Positions 17,469 to 25,727 of a stretch of 64,000 bases of DNA are shown here, piece after piece. Below the pieces are notes generated by a model. That model searched no databases. It was not told the DNA's origin and saw nothing but the letters and a program-made list of their open reading frames with translations. Position 1 is the first letter of the stretch. Each line of letters opens with the position of its first letter. The translations under genes were made by a program, and so were the position numbers. The DNA is from DASRDR01 sp963812945 [NCBI: uncultured Candidatus Rokubacteria bacterium] (lineage in GTDB: Bacteria > Methylomirabilota > Methylomirabilia > Rokubacteriales). The stretch spans positions 620,001-684,000 of the forward strand of contig CAWEXD010000008.1 in assembly GCA_963812945.1 (NCBI GenBank), written 5' to 3'.

Positions 17469-17906
17469 CTACACCTTGCCAAACACATACTTGGATATCA
17501 ATTCCTCAAGGTCGACCGGAGCCTCGACCTCGGTCAGGCGTCCCCCGGGAGGCACCAGCTTGTCCGAGCCTCCCGGGTTGATCTGGACGAACCGCTCGCC
17601 GATCAGGCCCTTCGTCTTGATGGAGACGATCGCGTCGGACTGGAGCTTCACCGCCTCGTCGATGCGGAGCGCGACCCTTGCCTGGAAGTCCCGGAGCGAG
17701 ATCCCCTGAACCCTTCCGATGGGGACCCCGGCGATCTCCACCGCCGCCCCGGACTTGAGCCCACCCACGGTCGGAAAGTCGGCGTAGACCACATAGCCCT
17801 GTCGTCCCAGGAGGTCGACCTTGCCCAGGTTCATGGACAGGTACGCCAGCGCGAGGAACCCCGCGACCATGAACAGCCCGACCCCGAGCTCCACTCGTCG
17901 CCCCAT
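17469..17906 (-). CDS. mlaD: MlaD-type MCE domain protein
   Basis: 145 aa. An N-terminal membrane anchor (ELGVGLFMVAGFLALAYLSM) precedes one MCE domain with YVVYADFPTVGGLKSGAAVEIAGVPIGRV and LIGERFVQINPGG. This is the single-MCE, MlaD-length type; it forms a hexameric ring in the periplasm attached to the MlaFE transporter and handles lipids. It lies between mlaF (69 bp upstream) and tolC (2 bp downstream) in the same operon. Confidence 0.9.
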   Translation of the reverse strand: MGRRVELGVGLFMVAGFLALAYLSMNLGKVDLLGRQGYVVYADFPTVGGLKSGAAVEIAGVPIGRVQGISLRDFQARVALRIDEAVKLQSDAIVSIKTKGLIGERFVQINPGGSDKLVPPGGRLTEVEAPVDLEELISKYVFGKV

Positions 17907-17975
17907 GACCCTGTCCCGCCTCCTCTCCGGTCGCGCCGCTCCGGCCCGCGGCCGTCGTCGACGCCCCCGGTCCGA

Positions 17976-18734
17976 CTACACTGGCCGCTCTTCGACCTCG
18001 CCGTGGATGAACTGGCGCACGACGGGATCCTGCGACCCCTGGATCTCCGCCGGGACGCCGACCGCGTGGATGCGCCCCTCATGGAGTACCGCAACGCGGT
18101 GGGCGATCTGGAAGATCTCCGGGATCTCGTGGCTGACCATGACTGCCGTGAAGCCGAACTTGCGATGGAGCCCCACGAACAGGTGGTGGATCGAATTGAC
18201 GAGGATCGGATCGAGCCCGGTCGTGGGCTCGTCGAGGAACACGACCTGGGGCTCGGTCACCAGCGCGCGTGCGATGGCGACCCGCTTCCGCATCCCGCCA
18301 GAAATCTCGGCCGGGTACTTGTGGCCCATCTCGGCCAGGCCAACCTGGGCGAGCGCCTCCCGCGCGCGCGGCAGGAGGTCGGCCTCCGGCACCCGCCGGC
18401 GCTCACGGATCGGGAAGAGCACGTTCTCCAGCACGGTGAGCGAATCGAAGAGGGCGCCACCCTGGAACACGACCCCGAACCGCTCGCGGACCCGGTCGAG
18501 GGCCCGTCCGCGGAGGGCCGCGACGTCCTGGCCGTCGATCACCACCCGACCCGCGTCCGGCCGCACCAGGCCCAGCAGGTGCCGGAGGAGGACAGACTTG
18601 CCGCCGCCCGAGCGCCCGATGACCACCATGAGCTCGGCGGGCGCGATCTCGAGGTCGACGCCGCGAAGGACCTCCTGGCTCCCGAAGCGCTTGCGGAGCC
18701 CCTCGACCCGGATCGCGCGGGCGGACATCCCCAT
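17976..18734 (-). CDS. mlaF: Mla lipid transport ATP-binding protein
   Basis: 252 aa from ATG at 18734, which shares one base with the mlaE stop (TGATG), indicating coupled translation; a second ATG six bases on is possible. ABC ATPase motifs are complete: Walker A GRSGGGKS, signature ISGGMRKR, Walker B VVFLDEPTTGLDP and the switch His in VSHE. ISGGMRKR and the TGLDPI block are typical of MlaF/Mce ATPases. It would power lipid movement through MlaE at the inner membrane. Confidence 0.92.
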   Translation of the reverse strand: MGMSARAIRVEGLRKRFGSQEVLRGVDLEIAPAELMVVIGRSGGGKSVLLRHLLGLVRPDAGRVVIDGQDVAALRGRALDRVRERFGVVFQGGALFDSLTVLENVLFPIRERRRVPEADLLPRAREALAQVGLAEMGHKYPAEISGGMRKRVAIARALVTEPQVVFLDEPTTGLDPILVNSIHHLFVGLHRKFGFTAVMVSHEIPEIFQIAHRVAVLHEGRIHAVGVPAEIQGSQDPVVRQFIHGEVEERPV

Positions 18735-19519
18735 CACGGCAGCACCGAGCCCAGGAGGTAGTCGAGGACGAGGATCAGGACCGACGCGAGGACGACCGCC
18801 TCGGTGGTCGCCCGCCCCACGCCCTCGGCGCCGTGGCCCACGTGGAAGCCCTTGTAGCAGGCGACCCAGGTGATGACGAGCCCGAACACGAGCGCCTTCC
18901 AGAACCCGACCCAGATGTCGCCCGTGTCGAGGAACGTCTGGATCTGCCCGAAGTACGTTCCCGATGACATCCCGAAGAGCTTCACCGCCACGAGATAGCC
19001 GCCGTAGATGCCCACCACGTCGAACACCCACGCGAGGAGGGGCAGGGCGACCACACCCGCCACCAGGGTGGGCACGACCAGGTACCGCATCGGGTTCAGC
19101 GCCATCACGGTGAGCGCGTCGATCTGCTCGGTGATCCGCATGACGCCGAACTCGGCCGCGAGCGCCGATCCCGCGCGCCCGGTGACCATGAGCGCGGCGA
19201 GCACGGGTCCGAGCTCGCGCACGAGGGCGATCGCCACCAGCGGGCCGACGAAGGCCTCCGATCCGACCCGCTGCAGCATGAGCATGCCCTGGAGCCCGAG
19301 CACCATCCCGGTGAACGCGCCGGTGAGCAGGATGACCGACATCGAGCGGAAGCCCACGAACCAGATGCGATGGAGGGTCTGGCGAACCTTGAACGGCGGG
19401 ACCACCGACCAGGCGACCGCCTGACCGAGGAAGACGCCGAACCGGCCGAGGGCCGAGAGGACGTCCAGGCCGAGCCGGCCGAGACCCTCGACGGCATCGA
19501 GAACGAGCGAGCCGGACAT
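18734..19519 (-). CDS. mlaE: Mla lipid transport permease
   Basis: 261 aa inner membrane protein of the MlaE/YrbE family: RMSVILLTG-like helix, GLQGMLMLQRVG, the conserved LVRELGPVLAALMVTGRAGSALAAEFG block, MRITEQIDAL and several C-terminal hydrophobic helices. MlaE dimers form the membrane domain of the MCE lipid transporter. The gene starts 42 bp after the squalene-hopene cyclase stop on the same strand, so the transporter is probably co-transcribed with hopanoid cyclisation. Confidence 0.93.
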   Translation of the reverse strand: MSGSLVLDAVEGLGRLGLDVLSALGRFGVFLGQAVAWSVVPPFKVRQTLHRIWFVGFRSMSVILLTGAFTGMVLGLQGMLMLQRVGSEAFVGPLVAIALVRELGPVLAALMVTGRAGSALAAEFGVMRITEQIDALTVMALNPMRYLVVPTLVAGVVALPLLAWVFDVVGIYGGYLVAVKLFGMSSGTYFGQIQTFLDTGDIWVGFWKALVFGLVITWVACYKGFHVGHGAEGVGRATTEAVVLASVLILVLDYLLGSVLP

Positions 19520-19561
19520 TGGGGGGGTGGACGCGTCGGTGAGAGCGGCTCCCGTCGGGCC

Positions 19562-21451
19562 CTACCGCGTGAGCCGGCGCCAGGCCCCGAGAGCCCACAG
19601 GGGGAAGTAGTGGGCGTAAAGATGGTACTGGAGATAGAACACGCGGGGAAAGCCCGTGCCGTTCCAGAGTGTATCGACCCAGCCCCCGCCTGTCTGCTGG
19701 GCCTTCAGCAGGAAATCGATCCCGCGGTCGACCACCGGGGTACTCGCCTGGCCGACGGCCATGAGGCCGAGCAACGCCCAGGCCGTCTGGCTTGGGCCCG
19801 ACAGCCCGCGGCCCTTCAGCCGACCGTCGGCGTAGGAATCGCACGTCTCGCCCCAGCCTCCGTCCGCGTTCTGGCCGTCGGCGAGCCATCGCACCGCGCG
19901 CCCGACCATGGGGTCGTCGGCCCCGATCCCGACTGCCTCGAGCCCCCGGAGGACCGACCAGGTCCCGTAGAGGTAGTTCACGCCCCAGCGCCCGTGCCAG
20001 GCGCCCTCGGGCGTCTGGGTCCGGCGCAGGAAGGCGATACCTCGCCGGATCGCAGGATCGTCCCGCGAGATCCCGAGCCGCCCGAAGCACTCGATGCACC
20101 GCGCGGTGAGATCCTCGGTGGCGGGGTCGAGCAGCGCCCCGTGGTCGGCGAACGGGATGTTGTTGAACAGGAGGCGCGTCTGGTCCGTGTCGAACGACGC
20201 CCAGCCCCCGTCCTTGCCCTGCATGCCGCGAAGCCACCGGACGCCGCGCTCGATGGCGGCGCGACGCCGGGCGTGGTCGGGATGGTCGATCCGGTCCAGC
20301 CCCATCGCGACGACGGCCGTGTCGTCGAGGTCCGGGTAGAACGGGTTGTCGAACTGGAAGGCCCAGCCGCCCGGCTCGAGCCCCGGGCGCTTGGTCTGCC
20401 AGTCCCCCGGCTCGAACACCTGGCGATCGAGGAGCCAGTCGGCGGCGCGAACCAGGGCGGGGTGCCCGGAGGGCAGTCCCGACGCCAGGAGCGCGTTCAC
20501 CGCCAGGCCGGTGTCCCACACGGGCGAGACGCACGGCTGCACGTGGAAGCGGTGCGGCTCCTCGATCCCGAGCGCCTCGATCTCCTTGAGTTGCCCGGTG
20601 ATCAGCGCGTGGTCGTCCGGGTAGCCGAGGAGTCGCATCGCCAGGACGCCGTTCACCATCGCCGGGTAGATGCCGCCCAGCCCGCCCGGCACGGCCATCC
20701 GGGGCACGAGCCAGTCGTGCGCCGCGCGGATCCCGCGGCCCCGCCAGGGACGGGGCCCGAAGGCCTCCCACGTCTTGAGGAAGCCGTCGACGCCGATGAA
20801 GAAGTTCTTCCACGACACGAAGGCGCGACGGGCGTAGGCCGGGTCGTCCAGGTGGAGATGATGCGCCCACAGCTCGTCCAGGTTTCGGTCGCGCGGAACG
20901 GGGTACACGGGCCGGCGGTCCATCACGATGAGAAGCGGGATCAGGACCGTCCTCGACCAGTACGAGATCTCCGAGAGGTTGAAGTACGACCACCGGGGCA
21001 AGAGCATGATCTCGACCGGCATCGCGGGCACGCCGCCCCACGGGTACTGGCCGAACAGCGCGAGCGTGATCTTGGTGAAGACGTTCGCCTGGGTGGGTCC
21101 GCCCCGGGCCAGGATCCACTCGCGGGCCCGGGTCAGGGCCGGGTCCGTGGCGGGGACACCCGCCATCTTCATCGCGAAGTAGGCCTTGATGGTCGCCGAC
21201 AGGTCCCCGGCTCCGGCCTCGTACAGGTTCCAGGAGCCCTCCGCGCTCTGGCGCGCGCGAAGGTACCGCAGAGCCTTCCGCTCGAGATCCGGGTCCACGG
21301 TCCCCAGGACATGCCGCAGGAGGAGGTACTCGGCCGTGATGGTGGAGTCCGCCTCGAGCTCCCCGACCCAGAATCCGGCCGGGTCCTGGAGCCCGAGCAG
21401 GTGCTCCTGCGACCGCTGGATCGCCCCGTCGACTCGGCTCGTATCTATCAT
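19562..21451 (-). CDS. shc: Squalene-hopene cyclase
   Basis: 629 aa, the usual length for the family. The catalytic DLDD (DXDD) motif falls at residues 374-377, almost the same number as in the well studied Alicyclobacillus enzyme. Several QW repeats are visible (for example QDPAGFWVGELEADST, GSWNLYEAG, QGKDGGWASFD, GAWHGRWGVNYLYG, QNADGGWGETCDSY). It cyclises squalene to hopene/hopanol at the inner membrane. It heads the minus-strand run into mlaEFD-tolC-mlaC and is divergent, with 37 bp between starts, from the plus-strand hopanoid genes. Probable bidirectional promoter between them. Confidence 0.97.
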   Translation of the reverse strand: MIDTSRVDGAIQRSQEHLLGLQDPAGFWVGELEADSTITAEYLLLRHVLGTVDPDLERKALRYLRARQSAEGSWNLYEAGAGDLSATIKAYFAMKMAGVPATDPALTRAREWILARGGPTQANVFTKITLALFGQYPWGGVPAMPVEIMLLPRWSYFNLSEISYWSRTVLIPLLIVMDRRPVYPVPRDRNLDELWAHHLHLDDPAYARRAFVSWKNFFIGVDGFLKTWEAFGPRPWRGRGIRAAHDWLVPRMAVPGGLGGIYPAMVNGVLAMRLLGYPDDHALITGQLKEIEALGIEEPHRFHVQPCVSPVWDTGLAVNALLASGLPSGHPALVRAADWLLDRQVFEPGDWQTKRPGLEPGGWAFQFDNPFYPDLDDTAVVAMGLDRIDHPDHARRRAAIERGVRWLRGMQGKDGGWASFDTDQTRLLFNNIPFADHGALLDPATEDLTARCIECFGRLGISRDDPAIRRGIAFLRRTQTPEGAWHGRWGVNYLYGTWSVLRGLEAVGIGADDPMVGRAVRWLADGQNADGGWGETCDSYADGRLKGRGLSGPSQTAWALLGLMAVGQASTPVVDRGIDFLLKAQQTGGGWVDTLWNGTGFPRVFYLQYHLYAHYFPLWALGAWRRLTR

Positions 21452-21488
21452 GTCTGGTTGGGCTTTATGGGTTGCCCGCTAGTGTAGC

Positions 21489-22364
21489 ATGGGTGGCTCG
21501 GGACCGATGGGTGGCGCCGACCAGCCTGTCATCGTCGAGGTGCTCCGGCTCGTGTGGGGCAGCATCGTCCTGCGCCCATACGTGTTCGGGTTCCTCGCCG
21601 TCTACCTGACGGCCGCCACCGCAACCTGGGGCTGGCGCCGGGCGGTGGCCTTCACCCTCTGGGCGGGCAGCCTGGCCTTCGTCGCCGAGTGGAGCTCGAC
21701 CCGTCTCGGGGTGCCCTTCGGCCTCTACCACTACACGGGAGAGACGGCCGGACGGGAGCTCTACCTGTCCAACGTGCCCCTCTTCGATTCCCTGTCGTTC
21801 ACGTTCCTGGCATACGCGAGCCTCGGCCTGGCCGGCCAGCTCCTCGGCTGGGGCGGAGCGGGGCTGCCGGGCGCCGTCAGGCGGTGGTGGCCGGCGCCGG
21901 GCGCTGGGCGCGTCCGTCTGCGCCTCGCGGTGTTGACCGGCCTTCTGATGCTGTGGCTCGACGTCGTGATCGATCCCCTCGCGGTGCGGGGTGATCGCTG
22001 GTTCCTCGGCCGCATCTTCTACTATCCGGAGCCAGGGTGGTACTTCGGAGTTCCCATTGCCAACTTCGCAGGCTGGGTGGTGGTCGGCGCCGTGATCGCC
22101 TGGGGCTGGGGCGTGCTCGCGCCGCGGATTCGCCAGGCGCCACCCGCCTGGGCCCGCCACCTTCCGGGGCACCGGTACCACGCCGCGGTCCTCTACTACC
22201 TCGTCCTCCTCTTCAACCTCGCGATGACGGCAGCCGTCGCCGAGCCGGCGCTCCTGCTGGCGGGCCTCCTCGTCCACGTGCCGCTGGCCACGGTTGTAGT
22301 ATGCTTTCTACGATTGCCCGAACGGACGGGCGGGATGCCGGCCCGCGCCGGCGAGATCGCGTGA
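21489..22364 (+). CDS. CruF/DUF422-like carotenoid biosynthesis family membrane protein
   Basis: 291 aa with about seven hydrophobic segments. Recognisable family blocks are AEWSSTRLGVPFGLYHYT and NVPLFDSLSFTFLAYASL, then WLDVVIDPLAVRGDRWF and YFGVPIANFAGW. Members hydrate or otherwise modify the psi end of carotenoids (CruF, CrtC-like bisanhydrobacterioruberin hydratases). Here no carotenoid genes are adjacent; the gene is in a hopanoid cluster between shc and hpnH, so it might act on squalene/hopanoid or a carotenoid made elsewhere. A second ATG at 21507 is an alternative start. Confidence 0.65.
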   Translation: MGGSGPMGGADQPVIVEVLRLVWGSIVLRPYVFGFLAVYLTAATATWGWRRAVAFTLWAGSLAFVAEWSSTRLGVPFGLYHYTGETAGRELYLSNVPLFDSLSFTFLAYASLGLAGQLLGWGGAGLPGAVRRWWPAPGAGRVRLRLAVLTGLLMLWLDVVIDPLAVRGDRWFLGRIFYYPEPGWYFGVPIANFAGWVVVGAVIAWGWGVLAPRIRQAPPAWARHLPGHRYHAAVLYYLVLLFNLAMTAAVAEPALLLAGLLVHVPLATVVVCFLRLPERTGGMPARAGEIA

Positions 22365-22398
22365 CAGCCAGACGACGGAGCCTCGAAGAGCGGAGTCA

Positions 22399-23421
22399 AT
22401 GAGCGTACCGCTGTCCCAGATGTGGACCGTCGCGAGCTACGTGCTCACGCAGCGCTTCCGTGGGCGCCGGCAGTATCCGCTCGTCCTGATGCTCGAGCCG
22501 CTGTTCCGGTGCAACCTCGCCTGCGCCGGCTGCGGCAAGATCCAGTACCCGGGGCAGATCCTCCGGAAGAATCTCACCGTCGAGCAGTGCCTCAAGGCGG
22601 TCGACGAGTGCGGGGCGCCCATCGTCTCCATCCCCGGAGGGGAACCGCTGATGTATCCGGAGATCGGCCGGCTCGTGACGGAGCTGGTCGCCCGGAAGAA
22701 GTACATCTACCTGTGCACGAACGCCATCCTCTTGAAGGAGCGGCTCGAGGCCGGCGTCTTCACGCCGTCGAAGTACCTCTCCTTCAGCATCCACATGGAC
22801 GGGCTCCGGGAGGAGCACGACGAGGCGGTGTGCAAGGACGGTGTCTTCGATCAGGCCGTCGAGGGGATCCGCGAGGCGCTCCAGCGTGGCTATCGCGTGA
22901 CCACGAACACGACCCTCTTCGAAGGCGCCGACCCGGCGCGGACGCGGCAGTTCTTCGACGCGATGATGGACCTCGGCGTCGAGGGGATGATGGTCTCCCC
23001 CGGCTACAGCTACTCGAAGGCGCCCGACCAGGAGCACTTCCTCCGCAAGCAGCGGGCGAACGAGCTGTTTCGGGCTATCCTGTCGAATCCGAAGCGGCGG
23101 TGGCGGTTCAACCAGTCCCCGCTGTTCCTCCAGTTCCTCATGGGGAAGCGGGATTACGAGTGCACGCCCTGGGGGAACCCGACCTACAACGTCTTCGGGT
23201 GGCAGCGCCCGTGCTACCTCCTGCAGGAGGGTTACGCGCCGAGCTTCCAGGACCTGATCCAGGGCACCCGCTGGGAGCGTTACGGGAAGCGGAGCGGCAA
23301 CGAGAAATGTCGCGACTGCATGGTCCACTGCGGGTTCGAGGCCACGGCGGTCCAGGAGACCTTCGCGAGCTGGCGTGGATTCCGGGACACCGTTGTCGCC
23401 ACCGTGACCGGCCGAGCGTGA
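22399..23421 (+). CDS. hpnH: Adenosyl-hopene transferase, radical SAM
   Basis: 340 aa radical SAM enzyme. The cluster-binding cysteines are Cys38, Cys42 and Cys45 (FRCNLACAGCGKIQYP), and the HpnH-typical SIPGGEPLMYPEI and FSIHMDGLREEHDEAVC follow. A C-terminal cysteine set (KCRDCMVHCGFE) matches the family. HpnH joins the 5'-deoxyadenosyl radical to diploptene to make adenosylhopane, the first step of C35 side chain synthesis. It lies 34 bp after the CruF-like gene and upstream of hpnG, which acts next. Confidence 0.95.
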   Translation: MSVPLSQMWTVASYVLTQRFRGRRQYPLVLMLEPLFRCNLACAGCGKIQYPGQILRKNLTVEQCLKAVDECGAPIVSIPGGEPLMYPEIGRLVTELVARKKYIYLCTNAILLKERLEAGVFTPSKYLSFSIHMDGLREEHDEAVCKDGVFDQAVEGIREALQRGYRVTTNTTLFEGADPARTRQFFDAMMDLGVEGMMVSPGYSYSKAPDQEHFLRKQRANELFRAILSNPKRRWRFNQSPLFLQFLMGKRDYECTPWGNPTYNVFGWQRPCYLLQEGYAPSFQDLIQGTRWERYGKRSGNEKCRDCMVHCGFEATAVQETFASWRGFRDTVVATVTGRA

Positions 23422-23439
23422 TGCCGGCGTGATGCCAGC

Positions 23440-23790
23440 GTGACGGAGGTCGAGAAGAGCCTCGAGGGGTGGGTGCCGGAGCCGGACTCGGAGATGCCTC
23501 TCGACCGCATCGTCGACCTGGCCTTCGACTACCGGGGCAACACGACGGTCCTGAAGCGGGACGGCTCCGCCCTTTTCGGCTACGTGTTCAACCGCGACGC
23601 GGACGCCCCCGTGCCCTACCTGGAGATGTTCGACGCAGAGGGCGGCGGACCCCACCGTGTCTCGTACGCCGACGTGCGCACCATCCACTTCACCGGGAAG
23701 GACACCGCGGCCGGGAAGTCCTACGCCGCCTGGCTCGCCCGGAAGCAGGCGGAGAAGGCCGGGCAGGCGGCGGGCGCACCGCCGCCGTGA
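23440..23790 (+). CDS. Small conserved-looking protein of unknown function in the hopanoid operon
   Basis: 116 aa from GTG at 23440, 18 bp after hpnH. It has no signal peptide or membrane segment and no motif I recognise. Visible features are a beta-rich middle (VDLAFDYRGNTTVLKRDG, LFGYVFNRDAD, PYLEMFDAEGGG, VRTIHFTGKD) and a charged Lys/Ala C-terminal tail. It looks like a compact soluble domain, perhaps ligand or nucleic acid binding. Its stop overlaps a GTG (GTGA) that would be the natural start of hpnG. Operon position suggests a role with HpnH or HpnG; function unknown. Confidence 0.6.
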   Translation: MTEVEKSLEGWVPEPDSEMPLDRIVDLAFDYRGNTTVLKRDGSALFGYVFNRDADAPVPYLEMFDAEGGGPHRVSYADVRTIHFTGKDTAAGKSYAAWLARKQAEKAGQAAGAPPP

Positions 23791-24520
23791 CGCCGGGGTC
23801 GAACCCACGCGCGAGGGTCGGCTCCTCGTCGTCGCTGGCCTCGCGCTGGAGGCACGCGCTCTGCTCCGCGCTCTGCCGCCGGCGGAGCGCGGGGTTCTGA
23901 CGATCCGGACCGTGGGCCCCGGCGCCGCCACGCTCGACCGCCTTGACGGTCTGGCGGAGCCCGGAGCCCCGGACCATCCCTGGGCCGCGCTCGTGATGGG
24001 ACTCGCCGGGGGCTGTGGGCCGGATCTCGAGCCGGGCGACGTCGTGGTGGGCGATCCCGTGGTCCGGCCAGACGGGGGATTCGACGGCCGGGCGGACCCG
24101 GCGCTCCGGGCGCGGGCAGAGCGAGCGCTCGAGGCGGCCGGCCTCCGCTACCGGGTGGGGCGGCTCCTCACGGTCGACGAGGTGGTGACCATTCCGGCGG
24201 AGAAGGCGAGTGTCTGGAAGGCCCACGGCGCGCTGGCCGTCGACATGGAGAGCGCGCACGTGATTGCCTGGGCCCGCCGGGCCGGCCTTCCGGTGCTGGC
24301 GGTCCGGGCCGTCGCCGATGGTCCGGATGACGAGGTGCCCGCCGAGCTGCTCCGCGCCGTGGGGGCGGACGGCCGGTTGCGCCCCGCCGGCGTGGCTCGC
24401 CTCCTGCGCCGCCCCGCGCTGATGGGTGCGTCCTGGCGGCTCGGCCGTCGATCGCGCCGTGCCCTCGAGAGCCTCGCTCGGTTCGTCCGCGCGTTCGTGG
24501 ATCCCCCGGGCAGCCCCTGA
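23657..24520 (+). CDS. hpnG: Adenosylhopane nucleosidase (HpnG-like), start disturbed
   Basis: Recognisable protein runs from about 23822 (LLVVAGLALEARALL) to 24520, a nucleoside phosphorylase fold with VMGLAGGCGPDLEPGDVVVGDPV and DMESAHVIAWARRAGLPVLAVRAV. HpnG removes adenine from adenosylhopane to give ribosylhopane. The coordinates given use the only in-frame ATG/GTG/TTG upstream (GTG 23657), which would overlap the previous gene by 134 bp and add an improbable Arg/Pro-rich tail. A GTG at 23787, perfectly placed over the previous stop, is in another frame; loss of one base between 23787 and about 23820 would explain this (real mutation or sequence error). Confidence 0.75.
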   Translation: MSRTPTCAPSTSPGRTPRPGSPTPPGSPGSRRRRPGRRRAHRRRDAGVEPTREGRLLVVAGLALEARALLRALPPAERGVLTIRTVGPGAATLDRLDGLAEPGAPDHPWAALVMGLAGGCGPDLEPGDVVVGDPVVRPDGGFDGRADPALRARAERALEAAGLRYRVGRLLTVDEVVTIPAEKASVWKAHGALAVDMESAHVIAWARRAGLPVLAVRAVADGPDDEVPAELLRAVGADGRLRPAGVARLLRRPALMGASWRLGRRSRRALESLARFVRAFVDPPGSP

Positions 24521-25704
24521 GGCCCCTCGCCGCCCTCCTCGTCGGGCTTCTCCTCGCGCTGCCCGCACCGGCGGCGGGGGAAGGATCCTACTCGTTCTTC
24601 CCTCTGCCGGCGTTCGACACCGACCCGAACGAGGGCGAGACCTACGGCGTCCTGCCGGTGTGGATGTTCAAGGACGCCGACGGCCGCGTCCGGAGCATCA
24701 TCGCCCCGTCCGTGACGTACAACGAGATCCGCGGCGTGACGGGCACGTTCCGCTACTTCCTTTACGCGAGCGCGTTCGAACGCTTGGAGTTCATCGCCTC
24801 GTACTCGGAGAAGATCGACCGCGAGCTGAAGCTCCAGTACAAGAACTTCGACGTGTTCGGCGGCCGGTTCCACGCCGATGTCCAGCTCCTGCACGAGCGC
24901 ACCTCCTCCGTCCGATTCTTCGGCATCGGGCCCGAATCGGAGAAGGAGGACGAGTCCAACATGACGCTCGGGGTGACGGGGGTCTACGCGATCTTCGGGA
25001 TCAACATCTCGAAGACCATGCGACTGTCCCTCGGTGAGACGCTCCAGCGCTTCGAGGTCTCCCGCGGCGGCGTGCCTGGGCTGCCGTTCACGGGGGATCT
25101 CTTTCCCGACCTTCCCGGAGTCGAGGGCGCGACGATCCACGCCCAGCGAGTCGCGCTGATCCACGACAGCCGTGACTCCTTGACCACGCCGACCGAAGGC
25201 CTTTACCTGAGCGCGTTCGCGGAGGCGTCCACCGAGCTCCTGGGGAGCGACGCCGACTACCTGAAGGCCGGTGCCCAGGCGATCCTCCTCAGGCCATACT
25301 GGGATCGCCGCGTGATCCTCGTCCTCCGCGGGTTGTACGAGGGGCTCTCGGGTGAATCGAACACGCCTTTCGAGGTGTTGCCGACCCTGGGCGGCGTCGA
25401 CACGCTGCGCGGCTTCGGCGAGAACCGCTTCTTCGGGGACGCGCGGCTCCTGTTCAACGTCGAGGTCCGCGCCAAGGTGCTCCGAATGAAAGTCTTCGGC
25501 GTGAACGCCGAGTTCGAGATCGCGCCCTTCGTCGACGTCGGCAAGGTGTTCAACTCGTGGGAGCAGTTCCTCGACACCCCGTTCGAGGTCAACCCCGGCA
25601 TCGGCTTTCGCGGGCTCGCCCCCCCGAGCGTGGTCGGCCACATCGAGTTCGCCTATAGCCGCGAGGGTCCGGCCATCTACGTGGGCCTGGACTACCCCTT
25701 CTAG
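24517..25704 (+). CDS. Omp85-superfamily (BamA/TamA-like) surface antigen without POTRA domains
   Basis: The frame from CTG at 24517 gives 395 aa with a good signal peptide (RPLAALLVGLLLALPAPAAG); CTG overlaps the hpnG stop (CTGA). No ATG/GTG/TTG exists near, the first being internal at 24658 and cutting the signal away. The mature part is a beta barrel of alternating strands ending GPAIYVGLDYPF, with the Omp85 blocks HDSRDSLTTPTEGLYLSAFAE and LPTLGGVDTLRGFGENRFFGD (the RGF motif). Short length means no POTRA repeats. It sits in the hopanoid operon, so an outer membrane lipid-handling role is conceivable. Confidence 0.75.
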   Translation: MRPLAALLVGLLLALPAPAAGEGSYSFFPLPAFDTDPNEGETYGVLPVWMFKDADGRVRSIIAPSVTYNEIRGVTGTFRYFLYASAFERLEFIASYSEKIDRELKLQYKNFDVFGGRFHADVQLLHERTSSVRFFGIGPESEKEDESNMTLGVTGVYAIFGINISKTMRLSLGETLQRFEVSRGGVPGLPFTGDLFPDLPGVEGATIHAQRVALIHDSRDSLTTPTEGLYLSAFAEASTELLGSDADYLKAGAQAILLRPYWDRRVILVLRGLYEGLSGESNTPFEVLPTLGGVDTLRGFGENRFFGDARLLFNVEVRAKVLRMKVFGVNAEFEIAPFVDVGKVFNSWEQFLDTPFEVNPGIGFRGLAPPSVVGHIEFAYSREGPAIYVGLDYPF

Positions 25705-25727
25705 GCACCGAGCCCGTAGGGGAAACG

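Noticed and set aside
17976-21119. A 1047-codon minus frame covering shc, mlaE and mlaF
   Set aside because: Only its last third (mlaF) is real; the rest is an out-of-frame reading of shc and mlaE.
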